From positions 1 through 64,000 of the forward strand of contig NZ_FOJT01000005.1 in NCBI RefSeq assembly GCF_900111965.1: a stretch of DNA of 64,000 bases, in the 5' to 3' direction. This stretch comes from Flavobacterium swingsii (GTDB lineage: Bacteria > Bacteroidota > Bacteroidia > Flavobacteriales > Flavobacteriaceae). Positions 8,618-17,902 of the stretch are shown piece after piece. Under the pieces are notes generated by a model. The model was not told the origin of the DNA. It was given only the letters and a program-made list of their open reading frames with translations, and ran no database searches. Every line of letters begins with the position of its first letter. The first letter of the stretch is position 1. A program made the translations under genes and the position numbers.

Positions 8618-9811
8618 ATGAAGAGAATTGTTTTTATATTATCAGGATTATTTATAGGAATTAATGTTAATGCACAAACCGAACGACCTATAACAACAGG
8701 TGTTCCGTTTTTATTAATCGCTTCCGACGCTCGTGCCGCAGGTATGGGAGATAACGGAGTTGCCACTTCGCCTGATGCTTATTCGCAACAATATAATCCT
8801 GCAAAGTATGCTTTTTCAACAAAAAAACAAGGTTTTGCAGTAAGTTATACGCCATATTTGACAGCGCTTGTTAATGATATCTCGTTAGGGCAACTTAACT
8901 ATTTTAACAGAATAAACGAACGAAGTGCTATAGGGTCAAGTTTGCGTTATTTTAGTTTAGGCGAAATTCAATTGACGGACGACCAAGGAACAGCACTAAA
9001 CATAGTAAAACCAAACGAATTGGCATTAGATTTATCTTACTCATTAAAGCTGAGCGAAAAATATTCTATGGCAGTAGGAGCACGTTATATTAGATCTAAT
9101 TTAAAAGTAGCTTCAGGAACAGTAGATGCTTCGGCAGCAAGTACTTTTGCGGTAGATGTTGCTGGTTATTATCAATCGGAAGAGATTGCTTATAGTGATT
9201 TTAATGGTCGTTGGAGAGGTGGTTTTAATCTTCAAAATTTAGGGCCTAAATTAAGTTATGACGGAAATACGGGTGTCGAAAATAATGCAAATTTCTTACC
9301 TTCAAACTTACGCATAGGTGGTGGTTTCGATTTTATTTTAGACGATTATAACAAAATTTCTGCCAATGTTGAATTTGCAAAACTATTAGTTCCAACACCA
9401 CAAATCCCAGTTCCTGTCGATTTAAACGGAGACGGAGATACTTTAGATGCTGGAGAAAACGGTGTGGCACAAGCTAATGCAGATTATAAAGCAATTGGTT
9501 GGACTTCGGGAGTTTTCAAATCTTTTGGTGATGCACCAGATGGTTTTAGTGAAGAGTTAAAAGAGTTTACTTATGCTGCAGGAGCAGAATATTGGTACCA
9601 AGATTCATTTGCTTTGCGTTTAGGATATTTTCACGAAAGTGAGCAAAAAGGAAAGAGAAAATACTTTACTTTAGGAGCAGGTTTCAAATATAATGTTGTA
9701 ACTTTAGATGTTTCTTATTTGTTTTCGGCATCAAAAGTGCCAAATCCTTTAGAGAATACATTGCGTTTTTCTCTAACATTCAATTTCGGTGACGATTATG
9801 ATCAGAATTAA
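8618..9811 (+). CDS. porV: Type IX secretion system outer-membrane protein PorV (LptO)
   Basis: 397 residues from the ATG at 8618, which opens a signal peptide MKRIVFILSG...NVNAQ; the upstream TTG reading adds nine unlikely residues. The mature start TERPITTGVPFLLIASDARA and AAGMGDNGVA is characteristic of PorV, a FadL-like 14-stranded barrel that collects cargo leaving the translocon and delivers it to PorU. The C-terminus ends in barrel-type strands (FSLTFNFGDDYDQN). Its position right behind porU is the conserved flavobacterial arrangement. Confidence 0.93.
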   Translation: MKRIVFILSGLFIGINVNAQTERPITTGVPFLLIASDARAAGMGDNGVATSPDAYSQQYNPAKYAFSTKKQGFAVSYTPYLTALVNDISLGQLNYFNRINERSAIGSSLRYFSLGEIQLTDDQGTALNIVKPNELALDLSYSLKLSEKYSMAVGARYIRSNLKVASGTVDASAASTFAVDVAGYYQSEEIAYSDFNGRWRGGFNLQNLGPKLSYDGNTGVENNANFLPSNLRIGGGFDFILDDYNKISANVEFAKLLVPTPQIPVPVDLNGDGDTLDAGENGVAQANADYKAIGWTSGVFKSFGDAPDGFSEELKEFTYAAGAEYWYQDSFALRLGYFHESEQKGKRKYFTLGAGFKYNVVTLDVSYLFSASKVPNPLENTLRFSLTFNFGDDYDQN

Positions 9812-9833
9812 AATCAATAAATAATAAATAAAC

Positions 9834-9870
9834 AATCCAAATTTCAATTACTGAGATTTGGATTTTTTTT
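9834..9870 (+). terminator. Terminator after porV
   Basis: Stem AATCCAAAT / ATTTGGATT with a 13-base loop, followed by a run of eight T, between porV and the deaminase gene. Confidence 0.75.
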
Positions 9871-9882
9871 CCAATTTAAATT

Positions 9883-10365
9883 ATGAAAGAGATTAATATA
9901 AATACGCGATTATCGGTTTTTGAATCGATGCAAGAATTACCTAACGATGTACGTGACTTAATGCAAAAAGCCATCGATGTAAGAAAAAATGCTTATGCTC
10001 CATATTCTAAGTTTAATGTAGGAGCGGCTATTTTATTAGATAATGGCGAAATTGCTTTGGGTTCGAACCAAGAAAATGCGGCGTATCCTTCCGGATTGTG
10101 CGCGGAAAGAGTAGCTATTTTTCACGCAGGAGCTATTTACCCTAACGCAAAAATTGTAAAAATGGCAATTACGGCTGGCTCGACAACATCGGCAACGACA
10201 AAACCTATTCCGCCGTGTGGTGCTTGTCGTCAAGCAATTTTCGAATATGAGTTTAGACAAGACAATCCAATAGAAATTTATTTTATGGGAGAAACGGGAG
10301 AAGTTTACAAATCAAATTCAATACAAAATTTACTCCCATTAACATTTGATAAGAACTTCTTGTAA
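9883..10365 (+). CDS. cdd: Cytidine deaminase
   Basis: 160 residues. It hydrolyses cytidine and deoxycytidine to the uridine forms in pyrimidine salvage. The zinc-site motifs are intact: CAERVA (Cys plus catalytic Glu) and PCGACRQ (two further Cys). The Y-A-P-Y-S-KFNVGAAIL segment is the usual substrate-site start, and the size fits the homotetrameric class with an N-terminal extension of about 20 residues. It starts 13 bases after the porV terminator and is probably transcribed separately. Confidence 0.93.
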   Translation: MKEININTRLSVFESMQELPNDVRDLMQKAIDVRKNAYAPYSKFNVGAAILLDNGEIALGSNQENAAYPSGLCAERVAIFHAGAIYPNAKIVKMAITAGSTTSATTKPIPPCGACRQAIFEYEFRQDNPIEIYFMGETGEVYKSNSIQNLLPLTFDKNFL

Positions 10366-10414
10366 TTTTTATTAAAAAAAAGCAGTTAAATTTTACTTCT
10401 TACGTGGAATGTCT

Positions 10415-10422
10415 TATTTTTG
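10415..10422 (+). promoter_or_regulatory. -7 element for the pdhA-pdhC operon
   Basis: TATTTTTG matches the Bacteroidota -7 consensus TAnnTTTG and lies 83 bases before the pdhA start, leaving a normal leader. A clear -33 TTG is not present at 19-20 bases upstream. Confidence 0.5.
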
Positions 10423-10505
10423 CTTTTCGCAAATTTGTAAGAGGTCGATATTTAAAGTTTATAAGATAGATTGCAAGCGTAAAATACTAGAAAAAGAAAA
10501 TTTAG

Positions 10506-11504
10506 ATGAAAGAAATTACAAAAGAAGTTTACTTAAAGTGGTACGAAGACATGCTACTTTGGAGAAAGTTTGAAGACAAACTAGCGGCACTTTATATACA
10601 ACAAAAAGTAAGAGGATTTCTTCACTTATATAACGGTCAAGAAGCAGTTCTTGCAGGTGCTTTGCACGCAATGGAACTAGGGAAAGACAAAATGATTACG
10701 GCGTATCGTAACCACGTTCAACCAATCGGAATGGGTGTAGATCCAAAAGCTGTTATGGCTGAATTGCTTGGAAAAGTAACGGGAACATCTAAAGGAATGG
10801 GTGGTTCGATGCATATTTTCTCGAAAGAAAAAGGATTTTTTGGGGGTCACGGAATCGTAGGAGCTCAAATTCCTGTTGGAGCTGGAATGGCTTTTGCAGA
10901 TAAGTATTTTGGTCGTGACGGTGTTACTTTAACCTATTTTGGTGATGGAGCAGCACGTCAAGGTTCTTTACACGAAGCTTTTAATATGGCGATGTTGTGG
11001 AAATTACCAGTGGTTTTTATCGTTGAAAATAATGGCTATGCCATGGGAACTTCGGTAGAAAGAACGGCCAATCATACGGATATCTGGAAACTAGGTTTAG
11101 GATACGAAATGCCTTGTGGACCAGTAGACGGAATGAATCCTGTAAAAGTTGCTGAAGCCATGCATGAAGCTATAGATAGAGCACGTCGTGGTGATGGACC
11201 AACTTTCTTAGAAATGAAAACATACCGTTTTAGAGGTCACTCGATGTCTGATGCGCAACTATATCGTTCTAAAGAAGAAGTAGAAGAATACAAAAAAATA
11301 GATCCAATTACTCAAGTTCTTGATGTAATCATGGAGAAAAAATATGCTACAGAAGAAGAAATTGAAGTAATTGACGAAAGAGTAAAAGATTTAGTAGAAG
11401 AATGTGTAGCATTTGCCGAAGAATCTCCTTTCCCAGAAGTACAACAATTATACGATGTAGTTTACGACCAAGAAAATTATCCATTTATTCCTCATAGACT
11501 ATAA
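10506..11504 (+). CDS. pdhA: Pyruvate dehydrogenase E1 component, alpha subunit
   Basis: 332 residues, typical for the alpha chain of a heterotetrameric E1. The thiamine diphosphate motif runs from GDGAARQGSLHEAFNMA to VENNGYAMGTSVER; the phosphorylation-loop region YRFRGHSMSDAQLYR is also present. With the beta subunit it decarboxylates pyruvate and transfers the acetyl group to E2. The E2 gene begins two bases after the stop codon, so the two are an operon. No beta subunit or E3 gene is in the window, so they must be elsewhere; such separation is common in this phylum. Confidence 0.94.
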   Translation: MKEITKEVYLKWYEDMLLWRKFEDKLAALYIQQKVRGFLHLYNGQEAVLAGALHAMELGKDKMITAYRNHVQPIGMGVDPKAVMAELLGKVTGTSKGMGGSMHIFSKEKGFFGGHGIVGAQIPVGAGMAFADKYFGRDGVTLTYFGDGAARQGSLHEAFNMAMLWKLPVVFIVENNGYAMGTSVERTANHTDIWKLGLGYEMPCGPVDGMNPVKVAEAMHEAIDRARRGDGPTFLEMKTYRFRGHSMSDAQLYRSKEEVEEYKKIDPITQVLDVIMEKKYATEEEIEVIDERVKDLVEECVAFAEESPFPEVQQLYDVVYDQENYPFIPHRL

Positions 11505-11506
11505 TT

Positions 11507-13123
11507 ATGGCAACAGTAATCACAATGCCTCGCCTAAGCGATACGATGACGGAAGGAACAGTAGCAACTTGGTTAAAAAAAGTAGGCGATAAAGTTTCAG
11601 AAGGCGATATTCTTGCCGAAATTGAAACCGATAAAGCAACTATGGAATTTGAATCTTTCAACTCAGGAACGCTTTTATATATTGGAATACCAGAAGGAGA
11701 ATCGGCACCAGTAGATTCACTTTTAGCTATTATTGGAAAAGAAGGAGAAGATATTTCTGCTTTATTAAATGGAAATCCAGTAGCCGCAAAAACAGAAGCT
11801 GCTCCGGAAGTTGTAACTCCAAATGCAGTCGAAGAGCAATCTAAATCAGTTAGCCTTCCAAAAGGAGTTGTAGTTGTTACTATGCCAAGACTTTCAGACA
11901 CTATGACTGACGGAACTGTTGCAACTTGGTTGAAAAAAGTAGGTGATAAAGTTGCCGAAGGCGATATTCTTGCCGAAATTGAAACCGATAAAGCCACTAT
12001 GGAATTTGAATCTTTCAATGCAGGGACTTTATTATTTGTAGGAATTAATGAAGGAGAATCTGCGCCAGTTGATAGTGTTTTAGCGATTATTGGACCAGAA
12101 GGAACGGATATTGCAGGAATTGCAGAAAATTATAAAAAAGGTGGAAATGTTGCTGCTCCAGTTGCTGAAAAAGCGGCTGAAGTTCCTAATGCAACATCAA
12201 ATAACGAAAACCCAACATCAAACTCAACGGATAGAGTTTTCGCTTCGCCATTAGCTAAAAAAATTGCTCAAGACAAAGGAATTAACTTATCTCAAGTAAA
12301 AGGTTCTGGAGAAAATGGTAGAATCGTAAAAGGAGATGTAGAAGGATTTACACCTCAAGCTGCAGTTCAACAAGCAGTTTCTACTTCACCTGTAACAAAT
12401 AGTGCTGCTTCTGTAGTAAAACCATTTGTTCCTGCTGGAGAAAAATTCTCAGAAGAAATCAAAAATTCGCAAATGCGTAAAACCATTGCAAAACGTTTAT
12501 CAGAATCTATATTTACAGCACCTCATTTCTATTTAACTATCGAAATTGCGATGGATGAAGCTATGAAATCTCGTGCAACAATAAATACTATTCCTGACAC
12601 TAAAGTATCGTTTAACGATATGGTTGTCAAAGCTTGTGCGATGGCTTTAAAGAAACACCCGCAAGTAAATTCTCAATGGACAGCAGATGCTATGATCATC
12701 AATCATCATGTAAATATTGGTGTTGCCGTAGCTGTTGAAGACGGATTGGTAGTTCCAGTTTTAAACTTTGCAGACCAAATGAGTTTAACTCAAATAGGAG
12801 CAAGTGTTAGAGATTTAGCAGGAAAAGCTAAAACTAAAAAATTAACACCAGCAGAAATGGACGGAAGTACATTTACGGTTTCTAATCTTGGAATGTTTGG
12901 TATTACCGAATTTACTTCAATCATAAACCAGCCGAATTCTGCAATTTTATCAGTAGGAGCTATTGTCGAAAAACCAGTAGTTAGAAATGGTCAAATTGTA
13001 GTTGGAAATACGATGAAAGTAACTCTTGCTTGCGATCACAGAACGGTCGATGGAGCAACGGGAGCACAATTCTTACAAACATTGAAACAATTTGTTGAAA
13101 ATCCAGTAACTATGTTGGCATAA
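11507..13123 (+). CDS. pdhC: Pyruvate dehydrogenase E2, dihydrolipoamide acetyltransferase, two lipoyl domains
   Basis: 538 residues. Two nearly identical lipoyl domains come first, at about 1-77 and 122-199, with lipoyl lysines Lys43 and Lys162, each in EIETDKATMEFESF. Linkers rich in Ala/Pro/Glu/Asn separate them. A peripheral subunit-binding domain follows at about 242-281 (ASPLAKKIAQDKGI, VKGSGENGRIVKGDVE), then the acyltransferase domain from about 310, with catalytic His511 and Asp515 in CDHRTVDGATG. It forms the core of the pyruvate dehydrogenase complex and makes acetyl-CoA. Two lipoyl domains per chain are within the family's range of one to three. Confidence 0.95.
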   Translation: MATVITMPRLSDTMTEGTVATWLKKVGDKVSEGDILAEIETDKATMEFESFNSGTLLYIGIPEGESAPVDSLLAIIGKEGEDISALLNGNPVAAKTEAAPEVVTPNAVEEQSKSVSLPKGVVVVTMPRLSDTMTDGTVATWLKKVGDKVAEGDILAEIETDKATMEFESFNAGTLLFVGINEGESAPVDSVLAIIGPEGTDIAGIAENYKKGGNVAAPVAEKAAEVPNATSNNENPTSNSTDRVFASPLAKKIAQDKGINLSQVKGSGENGRIVKGDVEGFTPQAAVQQAVSTSPVTNSAASVVKPFVPAGEKFSEEIKNSQMRKTIAKRLSESIFTAPHFYLTIEIAMDEAMKSRATINTIPDTKVSFNDMVVKACAMALKKHPQVNSQWTADAMIINHHVNIGVAVAVEDGLVVPVLNFADQMSLTQIGASVRDLAGKAKTKKLTPAEMDGSTFTVSNLGMFGITEFTSIINQPNSAILSVGAIVEKPVVRNGQIVVGNTMKVTLACDHRTVDGATGAQFLQTLKQFVENPVTMLA

Positions 13124-13146
13124 TTGTCAATATATTTTTAATATTT

Positions 13147-13184
13147 AATCTCATCTTGATTCAATCATGATGAGATTTTTTTTT
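13147..13184 (+). terminator. Terminator after pdhC
   Basis: Stem AATCTCATC / GATGAGATT with a 13-base loop followed by a run of nine T. Confidence 0.85.
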
Positions 13185-13207
13185 ATTTTAGCTTAAATTC
13201 ATTTTTT

Positions 13208-13885
13208 ATGAAAAACATCATCATTACAGGTACTTCTAGAGGAATTGGTTACGAATTGGCGTTGCAATTTGCAAATGCAGGACATAACGTTTTGGCTATT
13301 TCTAGAAAAACACCACAAGCATTAATCGATAATGAAAATATTACTTGTCTTTCTGTCGATTTGTCTAATGAAAAAGAACTACAGCAAGTAGAAAATTTCC
13401 TTTCTCAAACTTGGAAAAAAGTTGATGTTATAGTTCATAATGCGGGTTCACTTTTATTAAAACCTTTCGGAGAAATCACATCACAGGAATTCGAAAATAT
13501 ATATAAAGTCAATGTTTTTGGCGTAGCAAATCTAACACGCGTTTGTTTGCCTTATCTTCAAAAAGGAAGTCATGTCGTTACGATAAGTTCTATGGGCGGA
13601 ATTCAGGGAAGTATGAAGTTTGCAGGATTAGCAGCTTATAGTTCTAGTAAAGGAGCTGTGATTACGTTGTCGGAATTATTAGCAGAAGAATATAAAGAAC
13701 GTGGAATTTCGTTCAATGTTTTAGCGTTAGGTTCTGTAAATACCGAAATGTTACAAGAAGCTTTTCCAGGTTATGAAGCGCCACTTTCAGCAACGGAAAT
13801 GGCCGATTATATTTATAATTTTTCTTTAACAGGGAATAAATATTATAATGGTAGGGTTTTGCAAGTTTCAACAACAACACCATAA
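13208..13885 (+). CDS. Short-chain dehydrogenase/reductase, substrate unknown
   Basis: 225 residues of a classical SDR: NAD(P)-binding TGTSRGIGYELA at the N-terminus, HNAG at about residue 77, catalytic Ser in SSMGG and the YSSSK catalytic Tyr/Lys pair. It is shorter than many SDRs at the C-terminus, where substrate specificity is set, so the substrate cannot be predicted. Its stop codon directly abuts the ATG of the SprT-like gene, and the two genes plus the guanylyltransferase probably share a transcript. Confidence 0.85.
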   Translation: MKNIIITGTSRGIGYELALQFANAGHNVLAISRKTPQALIDNENITCLSVDLSNEKELQQVENFLSQTWKKVDVIVHNAGSLLLKPFGEITSQEFENIYKVNVFGVANLTRVCLPYLQKGSHVVTISSMGGIQGSMKFAGLAAYSSSKGAVITLSELLAEEYKERGISFNVLALGSVNTEMLQEAFPGYEAPLSATEMADYIYNFSLTGNKYYNGRVLQVSTTTP

Positions 13886-14485
13886 ATGAAAACCGTTTTA
13901 GAGAAATACATACCAGAACATTCGGTAGAGCCAGTTTTTGAATTAATCAAAATCAATCAAGTGCATCTCAAAATCGTCAACGAGCGAGTGACTCGTCATG
14001 GGGATTATCGAAAAGGATTGTCTGGGAAACACGAAATTACAGTAAATACCAGTTTGAATAAATATCGTTTCTTAATGACATTAATTCATGAAATATCACA
14101 TTTAGTTGCTTTCGAAAAATACGGAAGAAATATAAAACCACACGGCGACGAATGGAAACTGACTTTTCAGCGATTGATGGTTCCGTTTATTCGTCCCGAG
14201 ATATTTCCAAGTCAATTATTGCCTTTGTTGGCCAGACATTTCAGAAATCCAAAAGCGAGTAGCGATACCGATGCTACTTTGTCATTGGCCTTAAAACAAT
14301 TTGACCCAGAGAACGATAAAAACTATATCTTTGAGATACCTTACGGAAGTGTATTTCGTATTCATAATGGAAAAATTTTTAAAAAAGTAGCCTTAAGATT
14401 AAAAAGATACGAATGTTTAGAAGTAAATTCTGGACGAACTTATTTATTTAACCCAAATGCAGAAGTAGAATTGTTACCAAATTAG
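13886..14485 (+). CDS. SprT-like zinc metallopeptidase-domain protein
   Basis: 199 residues. The zinc motif HEISHLVAFEKYG is followed by a third potential ligand in KPHGDEWK, the SprT/Spartan pattern. The C-terminal part (VFRIHNGKIFKKVALRLKRYECLE) resembles the SprT zinc-ribbon position but has no cysteine pairs. The eukaryotic relative Spartan cleaves DNA-protein crosslinks; the role of bacterial SprT proteins is not firmly established. It begins at the base after the preceding stop codon. Confidence 0.8.
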   Translation: MKTVLEKYIPEHSVEPVFELIKINQVHLKIVNERVTRHGDYRKGLSGKHEITVNTSLNKYRFLMTLIHEISHLVAFEKYGRNIKPHGDEWKLTFQRLMVPFIRPEIFPSQLLPLLARHFRNPKASSDTDATLSLALKQFDPENDKNYIFEIPYGSVFRIHNGKIFKKVALRLKRYECLEVNSGRTYLFNPNAEVELLPN

Positions 14486-14494
14486 GTATAGAAA

Positions 14495-15556
14495 ATGAAT
14501 AAAAATTATTACGCAATATTAATGGCTGGTGGCGTTGGATCACGATTTTGGCCAGTAAGCACCGCCGAATTCCCTAAGCAATTTCACGATATGTTAGGTT
14601 CGGGAGAAACATTAATACAAAAAACTTTTTCGAGATTATCTAAGTTAATTCCTGTCGAAAACATTCTGATTTTAACCAACGAAAGTTACAATCATTTGGT
14701 TTTAGAACAATTACCAATGGTAAAGCAAGAACAAGTTTTGCTGGAACCAGCCATGCGAAATACAGCGCCATGTATTTTGTATGCGTCATTAAAAATTCAA
14801 AAGCAAAACCCAAATGCGGTGATAGTTGTGGCGCCAAGTGATCATTGGATTGAAAATGAAGATGCATTTACCAAAAATTTGCAACAATGTTTCGATTTTT
14901 GCACCCATGAAAACGCATTGATGACACTAGGGATTCAACCTACATTTCCCAATACAGGCTTTGGCTATATCGAATATGATAAAACCGATGCCAATCCGAT
15001 AAAAAAAGTAAACCAGTTTAGAGAAAAACCCGATTACGAAACGGCAAAATCATTCCTAGATTCTGGTAATTTCCTTTGGAATGGTGGAATTTTTATTTGG
15101 AGCGTCAAAACAATTACAGAAGCTTTTTCTGAATTTCAACCTAAAATGAATGACTTGTTTCTAAAAGGATTAGAAAGTTATAATACTTCGGATGAAACGC
15201 AATTTATAGAAGAAAATTATGCGCTTGCCGAAAATATCTCTATCGATTATGCTGTGATGGAAAACGCTAAAAATGTTTATGTTTTGCCTGCCACTTTCGA
15301 CTGGAATGACTTGGGGACTTGGGGCTCGCTTCACGAAAAATTAGACAAAGATGAGAACAATAATGCGGTTGTAAATGCCAAAGTTTTGCTCGAAAATTCC
15401 TCTAATAATATTGTCCGTTCCGATGCCAACAAACTAATCATTATTGATGGTTTGCACGATTATATCATTGTAGATAAAGAAGGGATTTTACTAATTTACC
15501 CAAAAAGTAAAGAACAAGATATAAAAAGTATTGTGAAAAAATTGGAACAGAATTAA
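14495..15556 (+). CDS. manC: Mannose-1-phosphate guanylyltransferase
   Basis: 353 residues. The nucleotidyltransferase signature LMAGGVGSRFWPVS is at residues 9-22, followed by FPKQF, EPAMRNTAPC, VAPSDHWI and REKP, all typical of GDP-mannose pyrophosphorylase. It makes GDP-mannose from mannose-1-phosphate and GTP for surface polysaccharide. The length fits the single-domain form without the C-terminal phosphomannose isomerase. Glycosyltransferases and a flippase lie 2-5 kb downstream, which fits a surface-glycan role. Confidence 0.9.
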   Translation: MNKNYYAILMAGGVGSRFWPVSTAEFPKQFHDMLGSGETLIQKTFSRLSKLIPVENILILTNESYNHLVLEQLPMVKQEQVLLEPAMRNTAPCILYASLKIQKQNPNAVIVVAPSDHWIENEDAFTKNLQQCFDFCTHENALMTLGIQPTFPNTGFGYIEYDKTDANPIKKVNQFREKPDYETAKSFLDSGNFLWNGGIFIWSVKTITEAFSEFQPKMNDLFLKGLESYNTSDETQFIEENYALAENISIDYAVMENAKNVYVLPATFDWNDLGTWGSLHEKLDKDENNNAVVNAKVLLENSSNNIVRSDANKLIIIDGLHDYIIVDKEGILLIYPKSKEQDIKSIVKKLEQN

Positions 15557-15614
15557 AGTTAGGTAGAATTATTAGTTAGCAGAAATATTTGGAATCCGTG
15601 TAAAACCTAAATAT

Positions 15615-16208
15615 ATGGGAATAGAAGAAATATTTAAAGGAATATTTGACATTAAAAAAATACCGACAAAAATATTCTTTGTAATGTTTATAGTCGGAAC
15701 ATTTATATTTTATGCGCCAAATAATTTAGTTTCAATTCAGTTCAAAAATGGTAGTGATTTAAAAATATATGTATATATCATCTACTTAGTTTGCTCAGGA
15801 ATATTTGTTGTTAATTGCGTTACTGGAATTTTTAATTATATAAAAGACCTTTTCTTATCAAGACAAATAAAAAAAGAATACAAAAACTTACTTAATAATC
15901 TTGATGATTATGAAAGAGCAGTTTTGAGGGAATTTTACTTATACAATAAAAACACATTAGATTTTCCTTACGAGGATAACATTATAAAAGGATTAGTAGA
16001 TAAAAAAATTTTATTTTTTGCTTCCCAATTTGGAGGAAGTATAATGCTAAGTGGTAGAAATTCCACTTTTAAAATAAATAGCTATTTAAAGGAAATAATT
16101 GACATAAAAAAAGACTTAGGATTAACAGATAATCCAAACAAAAGAGAAGCCGATTATATTTTAAAAAATCGTCCGCATTGGACGGAGAATGATTTACAAT
16201 ATATATAG
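15615..16208 (+). CDS. Two-TM membrane protein, possible superinfection exclusion (SieB-like) family
   Basis: 197 residues. Two hydrophobic segments (about 20-38 and 52-72) are followed by a basic, coiled, cytoplasmic part. The region LDDYERAVLREFYLYNKNTL followed by GLVDKKILFFAS resembles the C-terminal domain of proteins annotated as superinfection exclusion protein B, which in the lambda/Rac lineage block growth of other phages. I recognise the pattern from memory and cannot confirm it. The gene is more AT-rich than its neighbours, stands alone and converges on the Mla pair. It could equally be an unrelated small membrane protein. Confidence 0.5.
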   Translation: MGIEEIFKGIFDIKKIPTKIFFVMFIVGTFIFYAPNNLVSIQFKNGSDLKIYVYIIYLVCSGIFVVNCVTGIFNYIKDLFLSRQIKKEYKNLLNNLDDYERAVLREFYLYNKNTLDFPYEDNIIKGLVDKKILFFASQFGGSIMLSGRNSTFKINSYLKEIIDIKKDLGLTDNPNKREADYILKNRPHWTENDLQYI

Positions 16209-16322
16209 AATTATAATTTCTATATTACACTTCTGTCTGTTTTAATAGTGGTTTCGATTAAAAAGGAGATTCCCTAGTTCCTCTAAGAGTAAGTAAACTT
16301 ATAATATAGAAAAGACAAGACT

Positions 16323-17090
16323 TTAAGCCTTTTCACTCAACACAGCTTGTCTCACTTTTTTAAACAATTCTGACGAATACACAAAATCAACAACGGCTTC
16401 ATTATCCGTTCTAAAAATTTCTTCTTTGGTTCCTTGCCAAGCTTTCAAACCGTTTTTTAGGAACAAAATATTCTGCCCAATTTCCATTACGGAGTTCATA
16501 TCGTGGGTGTTAATCACGGTTGTAATGTTGTATTCTTCGGTGATTTCGCCAATCAAATTATCAATCAAAATAGCCGTATTTGGATCTAAACCAGAGTTGG
16601 GTTCGTCGCAAAATAAATATTTAGGATTGTTTACAATGGCACGAGCAATGGCAACACGTTTTTGCATTCCGCCCGAAATTTCAGAAGGTAATTTTTTATG
16701 AGCATCAATAAGATTGACTCTTTTTAATACAAAATCGACACGATCCTGAATTTCTGATTTAGAATTCTGTGTAAACATTTTTAGAGGAAAACCTACATTT
16801 TCTTCGACTGTCATCGAATCGAATAAAGCACTTCCTTGAAAAACCATACCAATTTCGGTACGTAATTCCCGTTTTTCATCGGCAGATAATTCGGAATATA
16901 TTCTTCCATCAAAGGAAATAGTTCCCACTTCTGGCGAATGAATTCCCAACAAGCTTTTTAGTAATACTGTTTTTCCAGAACCACTTTGACCAATGATTAA
17001 ATTGGTTTTTCCAGTTTCAAAAACAGTCGAAACTCCTTTTAAAACTTTGCTTTCGCCAAACGATTTCTCGATATTTTTTACTTCTATCAT
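16323..17090 (-). CDS. mlaF: ABC transporter ATP-binding protein, Mla phospholipid-transport type
   Basis: 255 residues from the start at 17090. An in-frame ATG 20 codons upstream would lie inside mlaE, while 17090 gives MIEVKNIEKSFG, the normal opening. Walker A is GQSGSGKTVLLKS, the signature is EISGGMQKRVAIARA with the MQKR variant seen in Mla/Tgt2-type ATPases, and Walker B is LFCDEPNSGLDP. It powers phospholipid movement between outer and inner membranes together with the MlaE permease. Its start codon overlaps the mlaE stop by one base. No MlaD substrate-binding gene is adjacent. Confidence 0.88.
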   Translation of the reverse strand: MIEVKNIEKSFGESKVLKGVSTVFETGKTNLIIGQSGSGKTVLLKSLLGIHSPEVGTISFDGRIYSELSADEKRELRTEIGMVFQGSALFDSMTVEENVGFPLKMFTQNSKSEIQDRVDFVLKRVNLIDAHKKLPSEISGGMQKRVAIARAIVNNPKYLFCDEPNSGLDPNTAILIDNLIGEITEEYNITTVINTHDMNSVMEIGQNILFLKNGLKAWQGTKEEIFRTDNEAVVDFVYSSELFKKVRQAVLSEKA

Positions 17091-17836
17091 TAGGTTAAAA
17101 GTAGTTGAGTTAAAATATAATTCATCAAAATAATCATGACCGATGTCCAAACAAACGACACCGTACTTGCTTTCCCTACTTCAAGTGCGCCACCTTTCAT
17201 ATAATAACCGTGAAATGATGGAATCGTAGCCAGAATTAAAGCAAAAATTAATGTTTTTATGAATGCATAAGTAATATGAAAAGGAATAAATTCTTTTTGA
17301 AGTCCGTCTATAAATTCAGCACTACTACCAAAACCGCCGTAAACACTGGCGATATAACCACCCAGAACACCTAAAAACATCGCGATTCCTATAAGGAACG
17401 GATATAATAACAAGGCAATTAGTTTTGGAAATACAAGATAGTTTAAGGAGTTTACACCCATTACTTCGAGCGCATCAATTTGTTCGGTAACACGCATGGT
17501 TCCTATGCTCGACGTGATAAACGAACCCATTTTTCCTGCCATAATGATGGAGATAAAAGTAGGCGCAAATTCTAAAATAATAGATTGTCTGGTCGCAAAA
17601 CCAATAAGATATTTAGGAATTAGCGGATTGGTCAAATTCAGAGCGGTTTGTATGGCTACAACACCACCTACGAAAAATGAAATGAAGGCTACAATACCTA
17701 AGGAACCAATAATTAAATCATCTATTTCTTTGAAGATAAGCGTTCGCATCACCGACCATTTGGTTGGTTTTTTGAAAATCTCTGCTATCATCAGAAAATA
17801 TCTTCCGATTTGCGATAAATAACGAATTAACATCAT
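17090..17836 (-). CDS. mlaE: ABC transporter permease, MlaE family
   Basis: 248 residues with five to six hydrophobic segments. The motifs IGSLGIVAFISFFVGGVVAI, LEFAPTFISIIMAGKMGSFI and TEQIDALEVMGVN are the MlaE/YrbE family hallmarks. It is the inner-membrane permease of a phospholipid transporter that maintains outer-membrane asymmetry. It is translationally coupled to the ATPase gene by a one-base TAATG overlap. Confidence 0.9.
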   Translation of the reverse strand: MMLIRYLSQIGRYFLMIAEIFKKPTKWSVMRTLIFKEIDDLIIGSLGIVAFISFFVGGVVAIQTALNLTNPLIPKYLIGFATRQSIILEFAPTFISIIMAGKMGSFITSSIGTMRVTEQIDALEVMGVNSLNYLVFPKLIALLLYPFLIGIAMFLGVLGGYIASVYGGFGSSAEFIDGLQKEFIPFHITYAFIKTLIFALILATIPSFHGYYMKGGALEVGKASTVSFVWTSVMIILMNYILTQLLLT

Positions 17837-17902
17837 AAGTTTAAATAATGGCTAAAGTAATTAATAATTGACAATTTACAATTGATAATGCAAATTAAAG
17901 AA

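Noticed and set aside
11485..12018. 177-codon minus-strand frame opposite pdhC
   Set aside because: It is an antisense shadow created by the duplicated lipoyl domains; it repeats itself because they do.
11507..12090. Direct DNA repeat inside pdhC
   Set aside because: Explained by the two lipoyl domains, normal for this enzyme.
10506..13123. Missing E1 beta and E3 genes in the pyruvate dehydrogenase operon
   Set aside because: These are commonly encoded elsewhere in flavobacteria; no sign of deletion here.
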